64,000 bases of DNA from HT1-32 sp040219025 (GTDB taxonomy: Bacteria; Pseudomonadota; Alphaproteobacteria; Rhodospirillales; HT1-32). Shown here one piece after another: positions 1-7,682 of this stretch (its first letter is position 1; each line of letters begins with the position of its first letter). The notes beneath the pieces are model-generated. The model was not told the DNA's origin, did no database searches, and saw only the letters and a program-made list of their open reading frames with translations. Made by a program: the position numbers and the translations under genes. The stretch lies in assembly GCA_040219025.1 (NCBI GenBank), contig JAVJTE010000030.1, forward strand, positions 62,001 to 126,000, in the 5' to 3' direction.

Positions 1-3000
1 ATGCGTTGCAGGCGGTCGGCGCCCTGACGGGTGGTATCCGACCAGTTGGTCGCACTCAGAATAGCCAGGTCAGAGGCGTCTTTCAGGGATTTTGTCTGTG
101 CCTCGATCATCGCATGGGTCTCGCGCCCTGTATTCGAAGACGCTTCATAGATTGACTTCAGCTTCTCGGCGAACATCCGCAGACGGTCTCCCGCCTGAAC
201 AATGGCTTCAACGGACTGGTTTGAATCACCCCGGATCGCCGCTGCTTTGGTAACAAACTCGTCGGCGGCCCCCTTGATTTCCTTGCTGGTTGTCGCGGTG
301 CCATCCCGCAATGCCTTGCGTTCGTCGGCAATCGCCCGCGATGCGCGGCTGATATCCTCGCCGGCCCGTTTGGCAGACTCGCCGACATCGCTGAGAATCT
401 TGACCAGATTGGTTCCGCCACCGGTCACATGTTCTGCTGCGTAGCTGGTTGCTTCTGCCACATTCTGGATGGAATCAGCCAGTGCGGAGACCCGCTCCGT
501 TGTCTCTCCGGATATCTCGGTGAGCTGCTCAATCCGTTCATGAACCGATCCGGCGACCCCGGACAGGCGTGCATCGGTTTCCTCGGACAGCATCGAGAGC
601 ATCTTGCATTGCTCGCGAAACGACTGCGAGACATCTTCCAGCCGGGCAGCCGCCTGTTCTGCATTGCGGCTCACCGCCTGTTCGCCGAACCGCAGCAACT
701 CACTGACCGAAGTCAGCCTGTCCGAGGCGTTCTCGGTGACGGTTTCCACGGTTTTCAGCTGGCCGGACAGGCCGTCGCCAAGCAGTTTCAGGCTGTCATT
801 GCTGTCGCGGGAGACCGAACCAATTTCCTCCGCTTTCTGCTTCAGCGCGGCAAAAGCCGTCTGTATCTCGTTCACGACTTCCTGCGATGCGTGGCCGAGC
901 AGTGTCTTGCCATCGGTGAACATGCGCGTGGCCAGATCCATTCGGCTGTTGGCATCTTCCACCGCCCTGTTCAGTGCACCTGAGCTGTCGCGCAGGGTCT
1001 CGCTTACCCGCCTGATGGAGGCGGAGCCACCTTCTGACCGGGCGGATATTTCAGCTTCCCGGTCTGCCAGCGCCTCGGCAACAGAGCGCAAGCGGCTGAT
1101 TGCCTCCTCAGCCGCCGTATTGAGACTGGAAAGCTGCCCTGACATCAGGGCCCCCGTCTCGCGCATCCGGGTGGAGGCGGTATCCGAGGCATCATCAATG
1201 GCTTCGGCCTGGGCCTCCAGTCCGCTGCGGGCCTCTGCCGCATGGGTGGCAACCTGTTTGGCGACCAGAATCAGACCCTGGGAATAGCTGTCGATCATGC
1301 CGCCGACTTCCTTCACCCGGCTGGCGACCCGGTCTGCTGTCTCTGACAGGGTTCGCGTCTGCTGGGTGGTTGCCTTGTCGGCAATGTTGGTCTGGGTGAC
1401 CAGCGTCACCGAAATTTTCTCAAGATCCTGAGCGACCGAAGAAATCGCCTCGCGGGCACCAATCGCCTGCGCCTCAAAGGCAATGGCGGCTTTCGAAATC
1501 CGTGTTGTTTCCTCACGGAGCAGGGCGGCGGCAGCTTCCGCGCCTTCCTTGGCACCGGCAACTGACCGGTCGAGAACCTCGGACTCCCGCCGAAAGGCGG
1601 TGCCGACAGTTGTGATGTCGGAACTGAACTTCTGCGCCTGTGCCGAGGCGGATGCGGTCTGGCGTTGCAGGGCGTCACCGACATCCTCGATCCGGTTCTT
1701 GGCTGATGCAGCGCCCTCGCTCAGGACCGCTATCTGTTTCCTGAAGCCCATCTCCAGCGCTTCCATCGCCTCGGTTGTGCGATTGGCGGCCATGTCGAAT
1801 TCCTTGGTCTGGGCTTCGACGGATGCCTGAACATTCTTCGCCCGCAGGGCAACCTGATCCGACTTCTCGCCCAGTATATCGACCTGCGCTTCAAGCGCGC
1901 GGGAGATGTCACGGGTGCGGGATTCTGTCGTCTCGGTTGCGCTGGCAAGCAGGCTGGTATGACGGGCCAGAACTTCCGTTACCTTTTCAGCACGTTCTTC
2001 GGCCATGTCGGCAGAAGCGGATGCCTGCTCAAACTGTCGCTTCAGCGATTGTTCGATATCACGGGCACGGTCCGCAGTCTCTGCCGCAAGTTCCGTCAGC
2101 GAGGACGCGCGGGCTGCCATATCCGTATCAAGATGCCCCGCACGTTTTGCAAAGGCTTCAAGATCAGCGGTCAGTCGTTCGGATGCGGTCCGCAATTCGC
2201 CAACGGCCTGCTCGGTCCGTTCCAGAACCTGCCGGTTGGCCTGTCCGATATGATCGACAGTGCTGACCATCAGCTTCTCGGCTTTCTCAGCGGATGCCGC
2301 AGCCTTGTCCGTCGCCCGGACAGCATCTTCGGCGACGGCCTTCAGTGTATCACTGATGGCCAGTGCCCGCTTGCCGCCTTCACCCGCTTTCTCCAGATGC
2401 GTATCCAGTGATTTCGCGGCTTTTCCCGAACGAATGTCAATCTGGTCCGTCAGGGTTGCCAGATCCTGCAGTTTCGACCCGAGCGCGGCATGCAGGGCAC
2501 TTGCCTTGTTGACCGCAGAGTTGGTTGCGTCCTCCAGCATTTCGGCCTGACGGCGAAGTGATTCCTCAATCTCGCGGACGCGGGTCTCGGCAAACTCCTC
2601 CGGGTAGGTGAGGCGACGCAGATGATGTTCAAGACGCTCCGTCATCCGCTGCAACTTGCGACCGCGCTCCAGATAGCCGACCGTCAGCCAGATCAGCGCA
2701 AGCGGGGTGGAGAAGGCCGCACCGGCGGTAAGCAATTCAACGGTCTGAAAAGCCGGCAGCAGGCTCCAGCCGATTTCCAGGGTGATGTAGTAACTACAAA
2801 TGCCGATCCAGCCGAGGCTGAGCAGCAATCCGGTACGGGTCAGCAGCCGGTTCGGTTTTTCCTTCGGGATGTCATCAATCAGCGGCACTGTCTTGCGATC
2901 ATAGACAGGCGCAGTCGGGCGCGGCACCTGCATGTCGGTCAGGGGCGAGGGTTGCCGGTTGGTCTTGCCATCCAGCCCGAGTTCGACAGCGAAGTTATCC

Positions 3001-3023
3001 GTACTGCCGGACCGATCAGCCAT
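1..3023 (-). CDS. Giant membrane-anchored coiled-coil protein, C-terminus outside window
   Basis: The minus-strand frame is open from the ATG at 3023 to the window edge (1007 codons, no stop), so the gene is 3'-truncated by the window. The start follows a good GGGAGAGA ribosome site. About 60 polar residues precede two hydrophobic helices (about 60-84 and 90-117); the remaining ~890 residues are Ala/Glu/Lys/Arg/Thr/Ser-rich with almost no aromatic residues, the composition of a long helical coiled coil (repeated patterns such as AEAR, RAEDIS, ASAEKAEK). The topology implies an inner-membrane hairpin with a cytoplasmic rod. No enzymatic motif is seen and it lacks the methyl-accepting signalling hairpin of chemoreceptors. 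The layout, two N-terminal helices then coiled coil, resembles Caulobacter polarity factor TipN, but low-complexity helices make this comparison weak. Function is unassigned. Confidence 0.8.
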   Translation of the reverse strand, partial: MADRSGSTDNFAVELGLDGKTNRQPSPLTDMQVPRPTAPVYDRKTVPLIDDIPKEKPNRLLTRTGLLLSLGWIGICSYYITLEIGWSLLPAFQTVELLTAGAAFSTPLALIWLTVGYLERGRKLQRMTERLEHHLRRLTYPEEFAETRVREIEESLRRQAEMLEDATNSAVNKASALHAALGSKLQDLATLTDQIDIRSGKAAKSLDTHLEKAGEGGKRALAISDTLKAVAEDAVRATDKAAASAEKAEKLMVSTVDHIGQANRQVLERTEQAVGELRTASERLTADLEAFAKRAGHLDTDMAARASSLTELAAETADRARDIEQSLKRQFEQASASADMAEERAEKVTEVLARHTSLLASATETTESRTRDISRALEAQVDILGEKSDQVALRAKNVQASVEAQTKEFDMAANRTTEAMEALEMGFRKQIAVLSEGAASAKNRIEDVGDALQRQTASASAQAQKFSSDITTVGTAFRRESEVLDRSVAGAKEGAEAAAALLREETTRISKAAIAFEAQAIGAREAISSVAQDLEKISVTLVTQTNIADKATTQQTRTLSETADRVASRVKEVGGMIDSYSQGLILVAKQVATHAAEARSGLEAQAEAIDDASDTASTRMRETGALMSGQLSSLNTAAEEAISRLRSVAEALADREAEISARSEGGSASIRRVSETLRDSSGALNRAVEDANSRMDLATRMFTDGKTLLGHASQEVVNEIQTAFAALKQKAEEIGSVSRDSNDSLKLLGDGLSGQLKTVETVTENASDRLTSVSELLRFGEQAVSRNAEQAAARLEDVSQSFREQCKMLSMLSEETDARLSGVAGSVHERIEQLTEISGETTERVSALADSIQNVAEATSYAAEHVTGGGTNLVKILSDVGESAKRAGEDISRASRAIADERKALRDGTATTSKEIKGAADEFVTKAAAIRGDSNQSVEAIVQAGDRLRMFAEKLKSIYEASSNTGRETHAMIEAQTKSLKDASDLAILSATNWSDTTRQGADRLQR

Positions 3024-3447
3024 GTAGTCTCTCCCTGTATTTCCGCTGCTGTGTCCCCGCGTCACAGACTAGGGAAAAGCGTATCCCGGTCCAAGCCGTT
3101 TCACCTTGCTGTCCGCCGGTACACCTTCTCTGAGGAAGCCGTATCTCCGGGTTTGCTGCTGATAGCACAGTGCGGGAAGGCACGCGGGCTGTCACCGGCT
3201 GCGGACAGAGCCGGTCCGGCAGTAACCGAAGGTAATACCGGAAGGCGTTGGGGCAAAGTATCGGCCACAGTGTCACGCAGAAACGTGATTTCACTGAAAC
3301 CCCGGCCCGGGAGACACCTTGATGCCGAGTACAGATATCCCGCAGACACTCTGTTACCCAGAAAAAATGGCGCATTAATATTTTGTAAATAATTGAAATC
3401 AGTGAGATTGTTATGGGTAGCAGCAGAACATATGGCTACCCCGGACG
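3024..3447. other. Intergenic region, divergent promoters, no gene seen
   Basis: This 424-base gap separates two divergently transcribed genes. Short frames inside it have no ribosome site and no recognisable protein. The last ~80 bases (about 3368-3447) are clearly AT-rich compared with the surroundings and probably carry the promoter of the pentapeptide-repeat gene. No tRNA, repeat or attachment-like duplication was noticed, although the downstream gene starts with an integrase-type domain. Confidence 0.5.
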
Positions 3448-5625
3448 ATGATCTTCACGGAACAGACAGTCGCAGCCGTCAAACCTCGCCCCGCACGATT
3501 CGAGATATGGGGGGATGATACGCCGGGGTTCGGGCTGCGGGTTGCCCCGAGCGGTCGCAAGTCATGGATATATCTTTACCGCCATGACGGCCGGGCGCGC
3601 CGGCTGACACTCGGTGTGTTTCCGGCTCTTTCCTGTGCCGAGGCACGAACTCTCTTTGCGGCTGCCCGTGATGTTGTTGCCGCCGGTGGGGATCCGGCCG
3701 CGGTCAGTCTTGCCAGCCTGTCGGAGGTCCCAAAGACCAGGGAACCGGCAGAACAGGGCCGACTCGGGCCCACCGCAGCAAAACGCCGCAAGCCGGTCCG
3801 CCAGCCGGAGGACTATGACGACGGGGAAGAAGACGAGCCGCTATATACGACAGATGACGCGATCAGCGAATCCATCGATGAAGATGGTGTCCTCGAATTC
3901 TTTGAAGACGATGACGACGAGGATGACGATCCGGACAGTATCAGCCGGGCGCTTTACGAGAAGCGGCTGCGGGCCATTCAGGAGGAATGGGCAGCAGCCC
4001 GCCGTGACATGCGGCTGATCGACCATCTGATGCCGCCCATGCCCCCGCCGGAAGCGCCCGATATTCCCCTGTCTGCCATGAAGGCGCAGCACGACAAGGT
4101 TTCGAATACCATCTCAAAGACCTTCAACATTCTGGGGCTGGCCAGCCTGTTCTTTGTCATCACACTGGCCGCCCCGGATGTCAGCTTCATGGCGGCAGAT
4201 GCCCGCGTTCAGATGCCGGTGATGAATTTCGCCATTTCCTTCGACGCCTTTTTGCTGATCGGGCCGGTCCTGCTGGTCGCCCTGACGATCTATCTGCATA
4301 TCTTCATCCGGCATCAGCGCCGCTTCTCGGCGATCCCGCAGGAGCAGCAACTGCCGACCATTTTCAATATCAGCGACGGTGCCCCAAGTCTTATTACCTG
4401 GGTCCTGTTTTACTGGATGCCACCGGCCATTCTGGCGGTTTTTGCCTATCGTGCGATGCCCCGGCCGCTGATGGGGCCGGTGATGCTGGAACTCACAATC
4501 ATCATGGCGGCGGGCCTGCTGTTCCTACAGGGCCGCCGCTGTCATCCCAGCCGCAGGCGATGGGCAGTACCGGTGTTGTCGGCCAGCATGACCGGTCTGA
4601 TTCTGTTCGGCCTGTATTCGAGCCTCATTGAAATTCCGTTCCACCGTGACCTCTACCTGTTCCGGGGAGACCTGACGGAGAAAGACCTCAGAGGTTTTGA
4701 TCTGAAGAATGCCTATCTCAAGGAAGCCAAGCTGGACCGGGCCAATCTGCAGGGTGCGCGGATGGACGATGCCAATATGTCGCAGACCAGTTTCACGGGG
4801 GCTGATCTCCGCGACACCAACCTGCGTCAGGCGGATATCAGGTCTGCCGTGCTTGAGAATGCGAATATCTCCAATGCCGATCTTAGTCGTGCCGACCTTC
4901 GCAATGCCGTCCTGACCGATGCCAACTTTGCTCTGGCCAATCTGTTCGAGACCAGACTTGAAGGGGCAATTTTCTATCCGGACGGCCTGAAACAGGCCTG
5001 TAACTGGGCGCTTGCAGATTACGGGGATGCCCCGCCGGGTTATCTCGGCCTGCCGGCGAATATCCGCAATCGCATCTCACAGCTGGACTTCAGCGAAGTC
5101 GTCTTCGACGATATCCGGTTCTGCCGGGCGAACCTTCGCGGGGCCTCGCTTGATAAATCAAGTTTTCACCGGGGACTGGCCGACCATGCGAACATGCGTG
5201 ATCTCAGCGCCAATGGTCTGCTGGCGACGGGGGCGAGTTTTATCGGCTCGGACCTCCGCAACAGCTCGTTCGTTGATGCCCGCCTCAGCGAGACAGACTT
5301 TTCCGACGCAAATCTGACCGAAGCCACCTTCCGGCGGGCCGACCTCCGGTCAACGCAGTTCCGCCTTGCCAGAATTCGCAATGGAAGGTTCGTCGGTGCC
5401 GACCTGACCCGCGCTGATTTCATTGATGCAGACCTGAGTGAAGTTTCGTTCCGCGGCGCAAATCTGGATCAGGTCGATTTTACCGATGCGGTGATGATCG
5501 AAGCCGATTTGCGCGGGTCCCGCGGGCTGACCTGCAATCAGCTGGTTCTGGCTCGCGACTGGGAGCTGACACTGCGCGACCAGACGCTGGCCTGTGGCGC
5601 GCAGATTCCATCGGGAAAGAAATAG
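3448..5625 (+). CDS. Arm-DNA-binding (DUF4102) / membrane / pentapeptide-repeat fusion protein
   Basis: 725 residues with four parts. Residues 1-~90 match the N-terminal arm-type DNA-binding domain of P4-like integrases (DUF4102): FTEQTVAAVKP, then DTPGFGLRVAPSGRKSWIY and LTLGVFPALSCAEAR. Residues ~110-165 are extremely acidic, with runs of Asp/Glu. Five hydrophobic segments follow (about 225-245, 262-288, 312-335, 341-362, 372-394). Residues ~405-500 and ~555-695 are pentapeptide repeats of the A(D/N)Lxx type (for example ADLRD, ANLQG, ADLTR). There is no integrase catalytic domain and no R-H-R-Y set, so it is not a recombinase. The ATG at 3448 is the first start after an in-frame stop at 3418. 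Pentapeptide repeats form a right-handed beta helix; membrane forms are known but their role is not. DNA or chromatin tethering at the membrane is only a guess. Confidence 0.85.
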   Translation: MIFTEQTVAAVKPRPARFEIWGDDTPGFGLRVAPSGRKSWIYLYRHDGRARRLTLGVFPALSCAEARTLFAAARDVVAAGGDPAAVSLASLSEVPKTREPAEQGRLGPTAAKRRKPVRQPEDYDDGEEDEPLYTTDDAISESIDEDGVLEFFEDDDDEDDDPDSISRALYEKRLRAIQEEWAAARRDMRLIDHLMPPMPPPEAPDIPLSAMKAQHDKVSNTISKTFNILGLASLFFVITLAAPDVSFMAADARVQMPVMNFAISFDAFLLIGPVLLVALTIYLHIFIRHQRRFSAIPQEQQLPTIFNISDGAPSLITWVLFYWMPPAILAVFAYRAMPRPLMGPVMLELTIIMAAGLLFLQGRRCHPSRRRWAVPVLSASMTGLILFGLYSSLIEIPFHRDLYLFRGDLTEKDLRGFDLKNAYLKEAKLDRANLQGARMDDANMSQTSFTGADLRDTNLRQADIRSAVLENANISNADLSRADLRNAVLTDANFALANLFETRLEGAIFYPDGLKQACNWALADYGDAPPGYLGLPANIRNRISQLDFSEVVFDDIRFCRANLRGASLDKSSFHRGLADHANMRDLSANGLLATGASFIGSDLRNSSFVDARLSETDFSDANLTEATFRRADLRSTQFRLARIRNGRFVGADLTRADFIDADLSEVSFRGANLDQVDFTDAVMIEADLRGSRGLTCNQLVLARDWELTLRDQTLACGAQIPSGKK

Positions 5626-5637
5626 CTGCTGCTGGCT

Positions 5638-6570
5638 TCAGGCAGACCAGGGTGAGGGGGCAGAGTTGTCGGCCGGGGCCGCTGCTGTCGCTGCCGGAAA
5701 ACTGCCGTCCACTGCCAGCCGTAACAGCGCCTCAAAGCGTTCGGCTATCAGATCCCGGCTGTAGCGCTCTGTTACCTCCACCCTCGGCAGAATGGCTGTT
5801 GGCGGAAAGGCTATTGCCTGAAAGTCGGGCAGTACCACAGAATCCCAGACATTGAGGCTCTGGCCGCCATGTGATGCCCGGCCACAGAAAATACTGTAGA
5901 TCGGAATGCCCGCAGGGTCGGGCTGGCAAAACCGGGCATTCAGTTCCGGGCCGACACGTTCGATCACCATGGCATAGGCCCCGGCATCACGAACCCGGCG
6001 GGCAAGGGCGAACAGGGCATTGCATTCTTCGGGTGTCTGGCCATATCGGCGGTTCTCGGCCTTCTGGGGTGTGTAGCCGATATGGCCCAGAACCGGGATA
6101 TCCTCGGCATGCAGAGCGGCGACAACCGGCAGCAGGGCGTCATCATGCACCTCTACCTTCACGCTGTCTGCACCATCTGACAGGAAGTCCCGGGCTGCTG
6201 TCAGGGCGCTCTCCACATTATCCAGCGTTCCCTCCGGCATGTCGGCTATCAGGAAGGGCCGATTATCGGGGGCAAAGCCAGCATCACGTTCACGGGCAAC
6301 ATCCCGGACTAGGCCACGAAGCGTTTCCAGAAAACTCCGGCGTTCGCCCGGTTCCAAATTGGTCGAGCTCCGGCCGAGATGTGTCATCAGATAGGAATCG
6401 GCAACCATCAGGCTCTCAACCCCGCGGAACCACCGGTATCCTTCAACTTTCGCCGAGGCCCGGGCAACCGCTGCTGCTTCATCGCCGGTATAGAGGTTGA
6501 CCTTGATGCCAGTTGCCTCCGGATCAAGCCGCAGCTGCGCCATGCGACGCTGAATGTCTGAAAGGTTCAT
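5638..6570 (-). CDS. PanB-like (ketopantoate hydroxymethyltransferase family) enzyme
   Basis: 310 residues with the TIM-barrel signatures of 3-methyl-2-oxobutanoate hydroxymethyltransferase. The metal-site aspartates lie in MVADSYLMTHLG and IADMPEG, the Lys/Glu pair in SVKVEV, the GHIGYTPQK loop matches the family GHLGLTPQ, and the catalytic Glu is in VIERVGPEL. It is about 45 residues longer than typical PanB (~265) and diverges in the N-terminal TAYD region and in the loop SIFCGRASHGGQS, so the substrate may differ. It is the last gene of a four-gene unit, 11 bases after the binding-protein gene, and no other pantothenate gene is near. A dedicated aldol-type enzyme acting on the compound sensed or transported by this operon is therefore more likely than housekeeping pantothenate synthesis. 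Family assignment is firm; reaction is not. Confidence 0.8.
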   Translation of the reverse strand: MNLSDIQRRMAQLRLDPEATGIKVNLYTGDEAAAVARASAKVEGYRWFRGVESLMVADSYLMTHLGRSSTNLEPGERRSFLETLRGLVRDVARERDAGFAPDNRPFLIADMPEGTLDNVESALTAARDFLSDGADSVKVEVHDDALLPVVAALHAEDIPVLGHIGYTPQKAENRRYGQTPEECNALFALARRVRDAGAYAMVIERVGPELNARFCQPDPAGIPIYSIFCGRASHGGQSLNVWDSVVLPDFQAIAFPPTAILPRVEVTERYSRDLIAERFEALLRLAVDGSFPAATAAAPADNSAPSPWSA

Positions 6571-6581
6571 AAGGCCGGGGT

Positions 6582-7682
6582 TTAACTGCCCCCGGCGACC
6601 GGCACAAACTGTTTTGCGTCTTCTGCCGGCTCTGCAATTTCGGCGATTTTCAGTATATCCATCGGTGGATACAGGCCAAGAGCATCGGCGACGTTCATAT
6701 TCAGCACCAGCGAGAAACGGCTGAGATATTCAATCGGAATGTCTTCCGGCCGCTGACGGTTGACCAGGATACGCTCCGCCTGATGACCGGTAAGCCGGCC
6801 GATATTATAATAACGGCTGATCAGCCCCATCAGCACATGCGACGGCTTGTCTTCCTCCTGATCCAGCGATCCTTCCGCGGCACCGAAAACCGGAACACCA
6901 TATTGCAGGGCCGCCCGTGACAGATGATGGCGATGCCGCGACATAAAGGAATCTGGCGGAATATAAATAAAATCCGGCTTCCAGGCGGCGGCCTGCTCAA
7001 CCATGCCCGAAACACTTTCCTTGATGGCCTCGCCCTGATCATCCAGCGGGGCCGCCAGCGCCATAATCTCGAAGGCCATCCGCTTTGACAGATCCTTCAG
7101 GGCATCAACGGCCAGACGCGAATTCGATTCCTTGCGATTGTACAACACGGCCAGCTTGTTGAAGGGCCGGTATTGCGCCATGGCCTTCAACTGGGCTTCT
7201 TCCGGAACCAGAAAGAAGGACCCCGTGATATTTCGCCCGGAGGTCCGGGCACTGGTCACAAGGCCGGAGCCGATAGGTTGCGAGACATTGGCAAAAACTG
7301 CCGGAATGCCGGTAACATGCTTTTCCGGGTCAACCTCGACCTCTTTGCCCAGGATTGCGAGTGAGACGCCGGTTCCCCACGTATAGACAAGATCCGGCTT
7401 CAGGGCGTTGATTTCAGAAACAAATTCCGGGAACTTCGAACTGTCACGGTTGGCATCACGGCGGATCAGCTCAACACTGATATTCCGTTCAGCAAAGTAA
7501 TCGGCAAACCCGCGGTCCGTATCGGTCTCACCCCGCCAGGTCACCATATAGATGCGGAAGGGTTTGCCATCATTGTCGATGACCCGCCGTTCCTGTGCTG
7601 ACAGGTCCTGCGGAATCAGAACGGCGGCCAGCGTCATCGCAAAGACAGCAAAACCGGTCACCAGTCTGAGAGGGTTCATCAC
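6582..7682 (-). CDS. Periplasmic binding protein, ABC_sub_bind (TrpX-like) family
   Basis: 366 residues. An N-terminal signal peptide (hydrophobic core GFAVFAMTLAAVL, cleavage near LSAQE) is followed by the two-lobed fold of the ABC_sub_bind family: PDLVYTWGTGVSLAI, PAVFANVSQPIGSG, NKLAVLYNRKESNS and the late VLNMNVADALGL, which matches the VNLKTAKALGL motif of TrpX-type proteins. Family members bind small ligands such as aromatic amino acids for an ABC importer, but no ABC permease or ATPase gene is nearby. Instead its start overlaps the stop of the HAMP-MFS gene by four bases (ATGA). The ligand may be handed to the MFS partner or sensed by the periplasmic domains of the two membrane neighbours. 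Confidence 0.85.
   Translation of the reverse strand: MMNPLRLVTGFAVFAMTLAAVLIPQDLSAQERRVIDNDGKPFRIYMVTWRGETDTDRGFADYFAERNISVELIRRDANRDSSKFPEFVSEINALKPDLVYTWGTGVSLAILGKEVEVDPEKHVTGIPAVFANVSQPIGSGLVTSARTSGRNITGSFFLVPEEAQLKAMAQYRPFNKLAVLYNRKESNSRLAVDALKDLSKRMAFEIMALAAPLDDQGEAIKESVSGMVEQAAAWKPDFIYIPPDSFMSRHRHHLSRAALQYGVPVFGAAEGSLDQEEDKPSHVLMGLISRYYNIGRLTGHQAERILVNRQRPEDIPIEYLSRFSLVLNMNVADALGLYPPMDILKIAEIAEPAEDAKQFVPVAGGS

Noticed and set aside
2622..3392. 256-residue plus-strand frame
   Set aside because: It overlaps the start of the strong minus-strand coiled-coil gene, has no ribosome site and its product has no recognisable features.
3448..3720. Phage or genomic-island integrase
   Set aside because: Only the arm-binding domain is present; the rest is a membrane pentapeptide-repeat protein and no attachment site or tRNA was found.
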